This document shows positions 37,195 through 46,080 of a stretch of DNA of 64,000 bases, piece by piece (within the stretch, counting starts at the first letter, position 1; every line of letters begins with the position of its first letter). This stretch comes from Lactiplantibacillus plantarum (GTDB lineage: Bacteria > Bacillota > Bacilli > Lactobacillales > Lactobacillaceae): positions 2,046,001 to 2,110,000 of the forward strand of contig NZ_CP039121.1 of assembly GCF_014131735.1 (NCBI RefSeq), read 5' to 3'. The notes beneath the pieces were generated by a model. The model was given only the letters and a program-made list of their open reading frames with translations. It had not been told where the DNA came from and ran no database searches. Position numbers and translations under genes: made by a program.

Positions 37195-38205
37195 TTAATC
37201 AGCAGACTTGGTTGAGCCCCGCCGAACAATGCCGTATGGCAAGGTGACCGTCTTCTCGTCAAGTTCTTTATCGTTCATCAACTTAGTTAACATCCGCATG
37301 GCAACCGCACCAATATCATATAATGGTTGGGTAATCGAGGTAATGGCTGGACGCGTGATTTGGGTAATAATCGTATCATTACTCGTCACAACTTCCAAGT
37401 CATCTGGAACGTTGATCCCGGATTCCATACTTGCGTTGATAAGACCAGCCGCCATTTCGTCGTCCCCAACGAATACCGCAGTAGCGCCACTATCCGCAAT
37501 GACTGGTTGTAACTTCCGCCCAGCATCATATGAGTAGCCCGCTTCATAAACGAGGGCGTCGTCAAACGGAATCTTAGCCTTGGTTAAGGCCCGTTTGTAA
37601 CCCGTCAGTCGGTATTCAGCGTTGATTGATTGTGACAATGAGCCTAAAGCCAACGCGATCTTCTTGTGACCACGTGCAATTAAGTTAGTGACCACTTCTT
37701 CAACAGCTGCAGCGTAGTCGATATTAACGCTTGGCGTTTCATTGTTCGGATCAACCGTCCCAGCTAAAACAACTGGTGCCTTGGCCCGTTTGAATTCAGC
37801 CCGGAGCTTGTCATCAATATGGTTACCCATAAAGATGACCCCGTCAACTTGCTTAGCCATCAACGTATTCAACACGTTGACTTCTTGTTCACCCGCATCA
37901 TCGGAGTTCGTTAAAATGATATTGTACTTGTACATCATCGCAATATCATCAATCCCGCGTGCTAACGCCGCAAAATAAATGTTGGTCACGTCCGGGATGA
38001 TTACCCCGACCGTAGTTGAACGCTTACTTGCTAACCCTCGTGCAACTGCGTTAGGCCGGTAATCTAACCGTTCGATGACAGCTAGTACCTTTTTACGCGT
38101 TGCGGGTTTAACGTTGGGATTACCATTGACGACTCGTGAAACTGTGGCCATTGAAACCGCCGCTTCGCGTGCCACATCATAAATTGTTACTGTTTGTTTT
38201 TCCAT
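37195..38205 (-). CDS. ccpA: Catabolite control protein A
   Basis: 336-aa LacI/GalR regulator, the master of carbon catabolite control; with HPr-Ser-P it binds cre sites. The N-terminal helix-turn-helix is TIYDVAREAAVSMATVSRVV, followed by the hinge YRPNAVARGLASKR and a periplasmic-binding-like core with GVIIPDVTNIYFA. The divergent pepQ and the intergenic cre site are the classic lactobacillus arrangement. A promoter at 38269-38297 drives it, and the cre site upstream suggests self-regulation. Confidence 0.96.
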   Translation of the reverse strand: MEKQTVTIYDVAREAAVSMATVSRVVNGNPNVKPATRKKVLAVIERLDYRPNAVARGLASKRSTTVGVIIPDVTNIYFAALARGIDDIAMMYKYNIILTNSDDAGEQEVNVLNTLMAKQVDGVIFMGNHIDDKLRAEFKRAKAPVVLAGTVDPNNETPSVNIDYAAAVEEVVTNLIARGHKKIALALGSLSQSINAEYRLTGYKRALTKAKIPFDDALVYEAGYSYDAGRKLQPVIADSGATAVFVGDDEMAAGLINASMESGINVPDDLEVVTSNDTIITQITRPAITSITQPLYDIGAVAMRMLTKLMNDKELDEKTVTLPYGIVRRGSTKSAD

Positions 38206-38268
38206 ATAAAAATAGCCCTTTCTTGCTTGGTATCATATGTTTTCATCCGTTTTCATGCAACATCAACC

Positions 38269-38297
38269 AATATAGCAAAATTACGCTTCCAATGCAA
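38269..38297 (-). promoter_or_regulatory. Promoter of ccpA
   Basis: TTGCAT (38292-38297) and TATATT (38269-38274) with a 17-base spacer on the minus strand, about 64 bases before the ccpA ATG. Confidence 0.65.
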
Positions 38298-38311
38298 CTT
38301 AAGATTGTTAT

Positions 38312-38325
38312 TGAAATCGCTTTCA
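38312..38325. promoter_or_regulatory. cre site (CcpA operator) between ccpA and pepQ
   Basis: TGAAATCGCTTTCA matches the cre consensus TGNAANCGNTNNCA and is nearly palindromic. It is 15 bases upstream of the ccpA -35 box and about 100 bases before the pepQ -10, so it could affect both genes. Confidence 0.85.
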
Positions 38326-38423
38326 TGAAAATAATACCGTACTTGTTTTCAAAATGCAAGATTTACCACACGAAGATTGTTATTTTGGGCTCATTATTCT
38401 CAGCTTTTTATCATCAACAGCGC

Positions 38424-38429
38424 TATACT
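38424..38429 (+). promoter_or_regulatory. Probable -10 box of pepQ
   Basis: TATACT 40 bases before the TTG start. No convincing -35 lies 16-18 bases upstream. Confidence 0.4.
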
Positions 38430-38468
38430 AGTATTATTATCTATTATTTTATCTAAGGAGTGTTTGAA

Positions 38469-39578
38469 TTGACAGATTATACGAAACTGCAACAAGTCCG
38501 TCAATGGACCCAAGACAATCACGTTGACGTGACCTACATCAGTAACTTTCACACAATTTCATATTTGACTGGTTTTGAGAGCAACCCCTACGAACGGACG
38601 CTAGCACTGTTTGTTTTCGCGGATGCGGAACCATTTCTCTTTGCACCCGCTCTCGAAGTTGAAGCAATCAAGGAGATGGGCTGGCCTTACAAAGTTTTCG
38701 GCTACCTCGACCATGAAGATCCATACGCGCTAATTGCTGATCACATTCACGCACAATTGACTGATCCTAAAGTTTGGGCCCTTGAAACTGGGAACTTGAC
38801 GTTAGACCGCTTTACCGCGCTCAAACAGCAATTTCCAGCTGCCCACTTCGATAAGGATCTATCACCTTATATTCAGCAATTACGGCTGGTCAAAACAGCT
38901 GATGAACTTGAAAAACTAAACATTGCCGGTAAATGGGCCGACTTTGCTTTTGAACAAGGATTTGCTGCTGTCAAGGCGGGTCGCACCGAACAACAGATTG
39001 CTGCCGAATTACAGTATGCCTTAATGAAAAAGGGAATTATGGAAATGAGTTTCGACACTTTAGTCCAAGCTGGTGAACATGCCGCCAACCCCCATGGTGC
39101 AACTAACGAAACCCAAGTCAAGCCAAATGAATTAGTGCTATTCGACCTCGGCGTCATGTATGAAGGCTATGCTTCTGATGCTTCCCGGACAATTGCTTAT
39201 GGCCAACCGAGTGCCAAGCAAAAGGAAATCTTTGACGTCTGTCTGGAAGCCAACTTGACTGCTCAGGCAGCCATTAAACCAGGCATGGCAGCCGAAGATG
39301 TCGATAAAATCGCACGCGATATCATCACCAAAGCGGGCTATGGCGAATACTTCATTCACCGGTTAGGTCACGGAATCGGCCAAACTGACCACGAATTTCC
39401 TTCGATTATGGCTGGTAACCACATGCCACTCGTTGAAGGCATGTGCTTCTCAGTAGAACCTGGGATCTACATTCCCGGCGTAGCTGGTGTTCGAATCGAA
39501 GACTGTGGGGTCGTTACTAAGGAAGGCTTTAAGCCATTTACCCATACGCCAAAAGAATTAAAAGTATTAGATCTTTAA
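38469..39578 (+). CDS. pepQ: Xaa-Pro dipeptidase PepQ (prolidase, M24)
   Basis: 369-aa cytoplasmic metallopeptidase releasing proline from Xaa-Pro dipeptides. The pita-bread fold ligands are visible: two Asp in DLGVMYEGYASDASRTI, His in HRLGHGIGQTDHE, and two Glu in SVEPGIY and RIEDCG. I set the start at TTG 38469, 8 bases after AAGGAG (38455-38460); GTG 38460 lies inside that site. It diverges from ccpA across a cre site, as described for several lactobacilli. Confidence 0.94.
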   Translation: MTDYTKLQQVRQWTQDNHVDVTYISNFHTISYLTGFESNPYERTLALFVFADAEPFLFAPALEVEAIKEMGWPYKVFGYLDHEDPYALIADHIHAQLTDPKVWALETGNLTLDRFTALKQQFPAAHFDKDLSPYIQQLRLVKTADELEKLNIAGKWADFAFEQGFAAVKAGRTEQQIAAELQYALMKKGIMEMSFDTLVQAGEHAANPHGATNETQVKPNELVLFDLGVMYEGYASDASRTIAYGQPSAKQKEIFDVCLEANLTAQAAIKPGMAAEDVDKIARDIITKAGYGEYFIHRLGHGIGQTDHEFPSIMAGNHMPLVEGMCFSVEPGIYIPGVAGVRIEDCGVVTKEGFKPFTHTPKELKVLDL

Positions 39579-39590
39579 TTAAAAACGTCA

Positions 39591-39634
39591 AAGAAGGCCG
39601 TCACGACATAATCCGTGACGGCCCTCTTTTTTTA
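39591..39634 (+). terminator. Terminator of pepQ
   Basis: Stem AGAAGGCCGTCACG with its complement (one mismatch) and seven T. It lies between the convergent pepQ and MerR genes. Confidence 0.85.
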
Positions 39635-39664
39635 CCTAGCGTTGACTGGTACTTGCTTTTAGTG

Positions 39665-40126
39665 TTATTCCGGTAGCGGATGTTCGGTTTCATAATCAGC
39701 CACTTCGGCTAACAGCGCCGCCGTCGTTTTCAGTGGCAGCACGTCACAGTCAACCGCGGCTTCACTCCCCGCCTGACTCGCACGCCGATAAACATCAATC
39801 TTATGATTGACTTTTTGCAAATTCAACAAGGATTGATGGATTTGCGCTTCAACAGCCTGGCGTTGCTCTTCAAACATTGCTAGCCGTTGATCAATCGTTC
39901 CATCCCCATCGGCACACCAACTAATAAATTGTCGAATATCCTCTAACGGCATCCCGGTCTGCTTAAGACAACGAATCAATGCCAGTGAATCCAAGTCTTC
40001 ATCATTGAAGACCCGGCGGCCCTGCTTATCACGCTTCACAAAGGGCGTTAAGCCCGCCTTATCATAATAGCGCAGTGTATAACTTGAAATACCGGTCTTT
40101 TTGGCGACCGCTCCGATTGAATACAA
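39665..40126 (-). CDS. MerR family transcriptional regulator
   Basis: 153-aa regulator. The winged helix is YSIGAVAKKTGISSYTLRYY, then KRDKQGRRVFNDEDLDSLALIRCLKQTGMPLEDIRQF, and a coiled-coil dimerisation helix. A single Cys lies near the C-terminus (DCDVLP), so the metal-sensing two-Cys pattern is absent; it resembles the aldehyde/redox-type AdhR subgroup. No target gene is adjacent: it faces pepQ convergently and follows the ytxH-type gene. Confidence 0.88.
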   Translation of the reverse strand: MYSIGAVAKKTGISSYTLRYYDKAGLTPFVKRDKQGRRVFNDEDLDSLALIRCLKQTGMPLEDIRQFISWCADGDGTIDQRLAMFEEQRQAVEAQIHQSLLNLQKVNHKIDVYRRASQAGSEAAVDCDVLPLKTTAALLAEVADYETEHPLPE

Positions 40127-40148
40127 TGTGATTCCTCCTCAAAAGCAG

Positions 40149-40180
40149 ATAGGACACCGAGCACTTGCTCAGTGTCCTAT
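40149..40180 (-). terminator. Hairpin after the ytxH gene
   Basis: ATAGGACAC.GAGCA/TGCTC.GTGTCCTAT stem with a 2-base loop. Only a weak T tract follows, so it could also be a processing stem. Confidence 0.6.
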
Positions 40181-40195
40181 CTTATCGCTGTCAGC

Positions 40196-40708
40196 TTACT
40201 TGGCTGGTGACGATTCATCCGTTGTCGATTCATCATCAGACTTCGCAGGTGTTGCGTCCTTAGCAGGTGCTGATTCTGGTACGGGCGCTGAAGTCTTCTC
40301 GTCCTCGCCAGCTTTTTGATAAGCAGCTCCACCATCAATGACGATATCTTCATCATCACCTTCATCATCTTCGACCTTAGCTAATTCAGACCGTAAACTA
40401 TCCGTAGCTTGGTCAAGACTTGAGCCAAAGCTTTCACCCGTTTCCTGCTTAGCGGCTTGATACTGGTCAGCAAAATCGGCCACTTTTCGCTTTGTATCTT
40501 CAAATTGTTGCCCAGCTTCAGCCTTGAAGTCTTCAGCAGCATCGTTGGCATAGAACGCATAGTCGATTGCCCGATCCTTAAAATCGGCAATTCCTTGCTG
40601 TGCTTTAGCTTTCAATTCAGCCTTTTTATCATCATCCATCTTCATAACGGCGGTAGCAATCGCTGCACCACCTAAAACAACACCTAATAAGAATCCCTTT
40701 TTCGACAT
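40196..40708 (-). CDS. YtxH domain-containing protein
   Basis: 170 aa. The N-terminus (KKGFLLGVVLGGAAIATAVM) is a Gly-rich hydrophobic segment typical of YtxH, then an amphipathic Ala/Lys/Asp-rich helix, ending in an acidic Pro-Ala-Ser-Asp tail with repeats such as ESAPAKDATPAK. Homologues are small stress-induced proteins associated with the membrane; the function is unknown. It follows the DUF948 gene by two bases, the ytxG-ytxH pair of Bacillus near ccpA. Confidence 0.82.
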   Translation of the reverse strand: MSKKGFLLGVVLGGAAIATAVMKMDDDKKAELKAKAQQGIADFKDRAIDYAFYANDAAEDFKAEAGQQFEDTKRKVADFADQYQAAKQETGESFGSSLDQATDSLRSELAKVEDDEGDDEDIVIDGGAAYQKAGEDEKTSAPVPESAPAKDATPAKSDDESTTDESSPAK

Positions 40709-40710
40709 AA

Positions 40711-41127
40711 TTAAGACTCCTCACTATTATTTTTTGAACGTCGATTACGATAGACATCAAAAGCGGCTTTGCCGACCTTGCTTGCGCTGGAGAACTTGCT
40801 CCGCTTCTCATTGTTCTTGCCAATCTTGGCTGTTAAGTCTCGAGTCGCAGCATTTAAGTCAGAGACGCTCTGACCTAAGTCGCCCATCGCTTGAAACGCT
40901 GGATCAATTGTTGCAACTTTGCCGTTAACATCCTTTAAGAGTTCATTGGCATTTGCCATGATTTTTTCAGTCTCATGTGACAAGGCGTCAACATCATCCG
41001 TAATATTATTTAAACTACGGTTGACTTCCCCCATCGTTTTAGTAATCCGCATTAAAAAAATCCCGATAAAGCATACTAATAATAAGAACGCAATGGCGGC
41101 AATGATGCCCGCAATGTGTGTAATCAT
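40711..41127 (-). CDS. DUF948 domain-containing membrane protein (YtxG-like)
   Basis: 138 aa with one N-terminal transmembrane helix (IAGIIAAIAFLLLVCFIGIFL) and a long coiled-coil-like helix (VNRSLNNITDDVDALSHETE). The domain is of unknown function, in Bacillus encoded next to YtxH and linked to general stress. It is the first gene of this pair; an AGGAGG site precedes the ATG. Confidence 0.85.
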   Translation of the reverse strand: MITHIAGIIAAIAFLLLVCFIGIFLMRITKTMGEVNRSLNNITDDVDALSHETEKIMANANELLKDVNGKVATIDPAFQAMGDLGQSVSDLNAATRDLTAKIGKNNEKRSKFSSASKVGKAAFDVYRNRRSKNNSEES

Positions 41128-41254
41128 CCTAAAATTCCTCCTTCAACAGCCATGATATTAAAACTAGCATAGCATTGTCTTTAGTATACCGCAATTAAAA
41201 AAGTGCTTACAACATTCACCCAGTCACATTTGGTCGCAATAACTTGATCACGGC

Positions 41255-41283
41255 TTGGTTGCCCGCGTCAAATCTGATAAACT
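41255..41283 (+). promoter_or_regulatory. Probable promoter of the mscS-type gene
   Basis: TTGGTT (41255-41260) and TAAACT (41278-41283) with a 17-base spacer, 33 bases before the ATG. Confidence 0.5.
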
Positions 41284-41315
41284 AGTGAACAGACAACAAT
41301 AACGAGGGTGAAGAT

Positions 41316-42209
41316 ATGTTTAATTCAATTAACCTAGCAGCGGTTGACACACCGACTAAACAAGTTTCGGTGTGGATGAAGTTGGCTAAGAAAATTGACT
41401 GGCAACAAATTATTATTAATATTGGCGGCAAGCTACTCGAAATCATTTTATTTATTTTACTATTTTGGGTGATTGATCGGCTAGGAAAACGCCTGATCCA
41501 CCACTTATTTTTAACGAATGCTAATACCAGTGATACTGCCAATAATCGGATTTCAACGATTTTTACATTATCATTAAATATCTACCATTACGTCATCATG
41601 TTTTTTGGCATCTATGCGGTACTTTCAGTGTTAGGTGTTCCCGTGGGGACGTTGATTGCTAGTGCTGGGATTTTCAGTGTGGCGTTAGGTTTAGGCGCCC
41701 AAGGCTTCGTCAGTGACATTGTCACCGGGTTCTTCATTCTACTTGAAGATCAGATTGATGTTGGGGATTACGTCAAAATCGAAACCATTGAGGGGACCGT
41801 CTCCGCAATCGGTTTACGGACAACTCAAGTTACGAGTCCCGATGGCACGTTGAACTTTATTCCCAATCGCAAGATTTTAATCATTAGCAACCAGTCGCGT
41901 AACGATATGCGCGTGCTGATTGACCTCTACATTCTCACAACGACTCCCGTTCAAGATCTGACTAACGTGGTCCGCGAAACTAATGCCGACCTCGTGCCTC
42001 AGTATCCTGATATCATCGGTGAGCCCGACATTCAAGGCGTCACGACACAAGCCGATGGGACGTTGGTCTTCCGAGTACAATTTTACGTCAAAAATGGCAT
42101 GCAGTTCGCAATTCAGCGCGACTTTTTGGCCGCCTACTTGAACGCGGCCCGAGCAGCGGGAATTCAACTCCCCTCGCCACGTTTAAATATCGCCCCAACG
42201 CACAAGTAA
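41316..42209 (+). CDS. Small-conductance mechanosensitive channel (MscS family)
   Basis: 297-aa membrane channel. Hydrophobic helices lie near residues 30-52 and 75-105, and the pore-lining TM3 with the Gly/Ala-rich FSVALGLGAQGFVSDIVTGF is intact. The beta domain follows (GDYVKIETIEGTVSAIGLRTT, FIPNRKI). It opens on membrane tension to release solutes during hypo-osmotic shock. It is monocistronic, with GAGGGTGAA ahead of the ATG and a terminator after it. Confidence 0.93.
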   Translation: MFNSINLAAVDTPTKQVSVWMKLAKKIDWQQIIINIGGKLLEIILFILLFWVIDRLGKRLIHHLFLTNANTSDTANNRISTIFTLSLNIYHYVIMFFGIYAVLSVLGVPVGTLIASAGIFSVALGLGAQGFVSDIVTGFFILLEDQIDVGDYVKIETIEGTVSAIGLRTTQVTSPDGTLNFIPNRKILIISNQSRNDMRVLIDLYILTTTPVQDLTNVVRETNADLVPQYPDIIGEPDIQGVTTQADGTLVFRVQFYVKNGMQFAIQRDFLAAYLNAARAAGIQLPSPRLNIAPTHK

Positions 42210-42221
42210 GCTCAACCAACA

Positions 42222-42275
42222 CAAGCCCGCACAGCGGTTGCTCAGAAATGAGCGCCACGGTGCGGGCTTGATCTT
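42222..42275 (+). terminator. Terminator of the mscS-type gene
   Basis: Eleven-base inverted repeat CAAGCCCGCAC/GTGCGGGCTTG enclosing an inner GAAATGAGC-type hairpin, then ATCTTTC. The bases 42276-42436 hold no gene. Confidence 0.7.
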
Positions 42276-42436
42276 TCATCTGACAAATTTCTTCAGGTGG
42301 GAACCATGACGCACGTTGTTATTGTCAGGAATAGTTTTAGTTATTCCCATTCGCAACCTAACGTGACCAGGCGAAAACTATTGTGCGGTCACAACCAACC
42401 ATTAATTGCAGCAACGCTCTGCATTCTTGAAACTCA

Positions 42437-42471
42437 AAAACGTACTGACACGTGTTAGCGCAGTACGTTTT
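42437..42471 (-). terminator. Terminator of the dap operon
   Basis: Perfect 11-bp inverted repeat AAAACGTACTG/CAGTACGTTTT just beyond the stop at 42477; the minus-strand arm ends in TTTT. Confidence 0.8.
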
Positions 42472-42476
42472 GTAAT

Positions 42477-43631
42477 TTATTTGTGTAACGCATTCCGATG
42501 AGTCAAAAAGCCGGTCATCGCATTGACCCCACTCATAATGGCAGCCGTGTGCGGCACCATGTTTTCCGAGTGCAACGAATATGGACTGTCGACCCCTAAC
42601 CAGAACATTGTCCCTGGAATCTGATGAATCAAATAACCAAAGTCTTCCCCAGTCATTGCTGGTTCCGTTTCAATAAAGTTGACATCATCATCATCCTGCA
42701 TGTACTTGATAAAATCAGCAGTGATTGCGTCATTGTTCTCAACGGGATAATAACCACCTTGATTGAGCTTCAAATCGATATTGCAGTCATAGGCGAGCGC
42801 AATCCCCTCAGTAATCGTCCGAACCCGCCGCTGAATATGCATGTTCATCTCCTGCGTCAACGCTCGGATCGTCCCGTCAATCTGGGCCTCACCGGCAATC
42901 ACATTGCCAATCGTGCCAGCAGTAAAGTGACCTAATGTCACCACACCACTTTGAATCGGGTCCACGTTGCGCGCTACAATCGTCTGCAGCTGGGAGACTA
43001 ACGCCGCACCAGCGACGACCATGTCGTTTGCTTGATGTGGGTAAGCCGCGTGTCCACTTTTACCACTTAAGTGTGCGTGGATCTCACAAGTCCCCGCAAA
43101 TAACGTGCCCATCCGGCAACCGATCGCTCCAGTTGGTAAATTAGGATTGTCATGGAATGCAAAAATCTCATCTGGCATCCAATCACCATCTAGCGCACCA
43201 CTTTCGTACAAGCGTTGCCCACCCGAGGCATTTTCCTCAGCCGGCTGGAACATGAAAACCATGTCGGTCGCAGGTCGGTTCTCTGCAAAGTAGCTTAGGA
43301 TTCCTAGCGCGACTGACATATGAATATCATGGCCACACGCGTGCATGACACCTGGATGGGTCGATGCAAATGGTAAGCCCGTATTTTCAGTAACTGGTAA
43401 CGCATCGATGTCAGTTCGATAACCGATTCGATAATCATGCTTTAAACCACTGACTTTCACTAAAATCGCCGTATCCAAAGTAGGAATGGTTTTGATTGTC
43501 AGCCACTCTTGAGGCATCTTACCAATAATCGACAATAAATAAGCCTGTGTTTCATGTTCTTGTAAGCCGATTTCCGGAATTTGGTGTAAGTGTTGATAAA
43601 TTGGAATTAGATCGGTTTCCCGTAAGACCAT
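42477..43631 (-). CDS. dapL: N-acetyldiaminopimelate deacetylase (M20 amidohydrolase)
   Basis: 384-aa M20 peptidase-family deacetylase. The dimetal site is visible in MHACGHDIHMS, FQPAEENASGG and the C-terminal MTGEDFGY. It removes acetate from N-acetyl-LL-diaminopimelate in the acetylase branch of lysine/DAP synthesis. The assignment beyond generic amidohydrolase rests on the adjacent tetrahydrodipicolinate acetyltransferase, as in B. subtilis ykuQ-ykuR. It is the third gene after cbpB and dapH. Confidence 0.9.
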   Translation of the reverse strand: MVLRETDLIPIYQHLHQIPEIGLQEHETQAYLLSIIGKMPQEWLTIKTIPTLDTAILVKVSGLKHDYRIGYRTDIDALPVTENTGLPFASTHPGVMHACGHDIHMSVALGILSYFAENRPATDMVFMFQPAEENASGGQRLYESGALDGDWMPDEIFAFHDNPNLPTGAIGCRMGTLFAGTCEIHAHLSGKSGHAAYPHQANDMVVAGAALVSQLQTIVARNVDPIQSGVVTLGHFTAGTIGNVIAGEAQIDGTIRALTQEMNMHIQRRVRTITEGIALAYDCNIDLKLNQGGYYPVENNDAITADFIKYMQDDDDVNFIETEPAMTGEDFGYLIHQIPGTMFWLGVDSPYSLHSENMVPHTAAIMSGVNAMTGFLTHRNALHK

Positions 43632-43648
43632 TGTTTATCCCTCCACCA

Positions 43649-44359
43649 TTAAAGATTCCGTAATTCTGCCATTAATTCAGTCTTGCTCTTAGTCTTATCA
43701 TCAATATCTTTCAACTTACGAGCAGGAACCCCACCGACTACGGTGTTAGGAGCGACGTCTTCAATGACGATCGCACCCGCAGCCACAACGGCACCCTTAC
43801 CAACATGCACGCCTTCAAGTACGGCCGCATTGGCACCGATCAGCACGTCGTCATCGATTTGAACTGGTTTAGCCGAAGGTGGCTCTACCACGCCAGCTAA
43901 CACAGTACCAGCGCCAATATGACAGTTCTTACCAACAATTGCGCGACCACCAAGAATGGCACCCATGTCAATCATCGAGCCTTCACCGATTTCGGCACCA
44001 ATGTTGATCACCGCACCCATCATGATAACGGCATTATCACCAATCAATACTTGGTCACGAATAATCGCACCGGGTTCGATCCGCGCATTGTATTGCTTCA
44101 AATCTGCCATTGGTACGGCTGAATTGCGCGCGTCATTTTCTAATTCATAATCTTCGATATTTGCAGCGTTAGCCTTTAAGAACGGTTCAACATCCGCCCA
44201 GTCACCAAATAATACCCCAGCGTTGCCACTGAAGAAAGTTTTGATGCCTGCTGGAACGTTTAATTGGTCTAAAGCACCCTTCACGTATACTTTTACGGGT
44301 GTTTTCTTTTTCGCACTGCCAATGTAGTTAATAATTGATTGTGCATCTAATTTTGCCAT
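43649..44359 (-). CDS. dapH: 2,3,4,5-tetrahydropyridine-2,6-dicarboxylate N-acetyltransferase
   Basis: 236-aa enzyme with an N-terminal helical DapH domain and a left-handed beta-helix of hexapeptide repeats ([20 protein letters not shown], then [16 protein letters not shown] and [10 protein letters not shown]). It acetylates tetrahydrodipicolinate using acetyl-CoA, in the acetylated route to meso-DAP and lysine, which peptidoglycan of this lineage needs. It precedes dapL by 17 bases and follows cbpB by 18. Confidence 0.93.
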   Translation of the reverse strand: MAKLDAQSIINYIGSAKKKTPVKVYVKGALDQLNVPAGIKTFFSGNAGVLFGDWADVEPFLKANAANIEDYELENDARNSAVPMADLKQYNARIEPGAIIRDQVLIGDNAVIMMGAVINIGAEIGEGSMIDMGAILGGRAIVGKNCHIGAGTVLAGVVEPPSAKPVQIDDDVLIGANAAVLEGVHVGKGAVVAAGAIVIEDVAPNTVVGGVPARKLKDIDDKTKSKTELMAELRNL

Positions 44360-44377
44360 CGGAGACCCTCCAAAAAT

Positions 44378-44869
44378 TTATTTAGCTTTTTCACTAGTGG
44401 AAAAATCCTTCTCAATCATATCATATTGTTTGCCGATTTCATGGGTCAGAAAGTTAAAACTCTTCATGAATTCACGACGAGTGACAATTCCTTGAAAAAT
44501 TTGCTGTTCATCAACGACTGGAACAAACGGATTATCAATCATCAAGTGTAACGTCTCTTCAACGTCATCCACATCATGAACCGTCTTAACTTGTGTCTCC
44601 ATTACGTCACAGACACGTTTTTGCAGTAATATTTCAGTATTCAGTTGATCAAAACCTAACATTTGTTCAGTAATCAGTGGCAACGATACTAAACCTTCAA
44701 AGTGACCACCATGATCAAGTACTGGAATTTTGGAATACTTGACCTTCGTTAGTACTAAAAACGCGTGATACAAATTATTATCAGTTTGAACGTTGGCAAC
44801 CACGTCCGCCGGAATCAAATAATGGTCGGCGTTACGTGACAATAAGTCCTCAACTGGTTGAATTAACAT
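44378..44869 (-). CDS. cbpB: Cyclic-di-AMP-binding CBS-domain protein CbpB (DarB/YkuL-like)
   Basis: 163-aa protein made of two CBS motifs (residues 12-70 and 78-140). In Bacillus and Listeria the YkuL/CbpB homologue binds c-di-AMP and, when free of it, activates the Rel stringent-response enzyme. The position directly before dapH-dapL follows the Bacillus ykuL-ykuQ-ykuR neighbourhood. Specific nucleotide-contact residues were not checked by alignment. It is the first gene of the dap operon. Confidence 0.82.
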   Translation of the reverse strand: MLIQPVEDLLSRNADHYLIPADVVANVQTDNNLYHAFLVLTKVKYSKIPVLDHGGHFEGLVSLPLITEQMLGFDQLNTEILLQKRVCDVMETQVKTVHDVDDVEETLHLMIDNPFVPVVDEQQIFQGIVTRREFMKSFNFLTHEIGKQYDMIEKDFSTSEKAK

Positions 44870-44956
44870 ACAGCGCCTCCTTCACTAAGCCCATCCCTTT
44901 ATTTTAACCGCAAAAGCACTTTGCACAGCCCTAAAAATCAGTTTTTTTACCACATT

Positions 44957-45475
44957 TTAATCAGCAAAATGAAATTTTAGTTCTGGCACCGCTTGTAGTT
45001 GCCGATCATAATATTGGACGTCGATACCTGCGGCTGACGTTGTCACGATGGCGTAGGTGCCACCGATACGTGCAAATTCACCACGCGGATAAGTAATACT
45101 ACCAGGATTAAGCACGACCACGCCGCCTCGTCGTTCAACACCCAGTTGATGCGTGTGACCAAAGAAAGCCAGCGTCGCATTGTGCACCTCAGCATTAGCT
45201 AATAGATGGTCCAATCCCATGTTCACACCGACTAAGTGACCGTGCGTCATGTAGACTGTCACCTCATCAATAGTTGGATTCACTTCATTTGGAATCACGT
45301 CATCGAAATCCATATTTCCTTGAACCGTGAATATCTCTTGAAAAACCGCGTCATCATGCGGTAATTCAGAATCACCACAGTGAAAAAAGGCGTCAACCTG
45401 ACCGCGGTACTTATCAAGCAATCGAACTAACACGTCACGATCGCCATGGCTATCACTCACTACTAAACATTTCAT
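44957..45475 (-). CDS. YfcE/YsnB-like metallophosphodiesterase
   Basis: 172-aa phosphodiesterase of the MJ0936/YfcE type. Motifs are SDSHGD (residues 7-12), HCGDSEL, QGNMDFD (the GNCD position, with Met), THGHLVG and FFGHTHQL. The start is ATG 45475, overlapping the rdgB stop as ATGA; the longer frame from 45490 is not needed. It is the last gene of racE-rdgB-yfcE, matching Bacillus racE...ysnA-ysnB. Substrate unknown; relatives act on artificial phosphodiesters. Confidence 0.87.
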   Translation of the reverse strand: MKCLVVSDSHGDRDVLVRLLDKYRGQVDAFFHCGDSELPHDDAVFQEIFTVQGNMDFDDVIPNEVNPTIDEVTVYMTHGHLVGVNMGLDHLLANAEVHNATLAFFGHTHQLGVERRGGVVVLNPGSITYPRGEFARIGGTYAIVTTSAAGIDVQYYDRQLQAVPELKFHFAD

Positions 45476-46080
45476 GCTTTCGCCCACCATTCATCGAATT
45501 TAGTCATCAGTTGTCGCAAGGCTGCACCCCGATGACTGATTTGATTTTTTTGTGCTGGCGTCAATTCCGCCAAGGATTTTTGAAACTTACTTGACCAAAA
45601 TAACGGATCATAACCAAACCCATTGTCACCACGGGGGGCAATCAGAATACGGCCGGCTAACTCACCGTTAACGACAAGTTTCTCACCACTGGGTTTAAGG
45701 GCAACCAGGGTCGTATGAAAAGTCGCGGTCCGCTCCGCTTCAGGAACGCCACCAAGGTTGGCTAACAACTTGGCATTATTCGCAGCATCATCATGATCAC
45801 CAGCATACCGTGCCGAAAACACTCCCGGATCACCGTGCAACGCCTTGACCATCAAGCCGGAATCATCCGCAATTGCCGGTAATCCGGTTGCTTCGACCAC
45901 AACCGTCGCCTTTTTAGTGGCATTTTCTTCAAACGTGATACCGTTCTCCTTAATTTCAGGAATATTTGGAAAATCAGCCAACGTTTTGATGGTAATATCA
46001 TACGGTGCCAACATCGCGCTAAACTCGCGCGCCTTATTGGCATTGTTAGTCGCAATGATCAATGTTTGTGGTTTAGTCAT
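45472..46080 (-). CDS. rdgB: Non-canonical purine NTP pyrophosphatase (RdgB/HAM1)
   Basis: 202-aa house-cleaning enzyme that hydrolyses XTP, ITP and dITP to monophosphates so they are not built into nucleic acids. Motifs are the N-terminal IATNNANKAREF, the Asp pair ADDSGLMV, SARYAG, and the C-terminal FGYDPLFW and SHRGAALR. I set the start at ATG 46080, 8 bases after GGGAG; it overlaps the glutamate racemase end by 8 bases. Length is normal. Confidence 0.93.
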   Translation of the reverse strand: MTKPQTLIIATNNANKAREFSAMLAPYDITIKTLADFPNIPEIKENGITFEENATKKATVVVEATGLPAIADDSGLMVKALHGDPGVFSARYAGDHDDAANNAKLLANLGGVPEAERTATFHTTLVALKPSGEKLVVNGELAGRILIAPRGDNGFGYDPLFWSSKFQKSLAELTPAQKNQISHRGAALRQLMTKFDEWWAKA

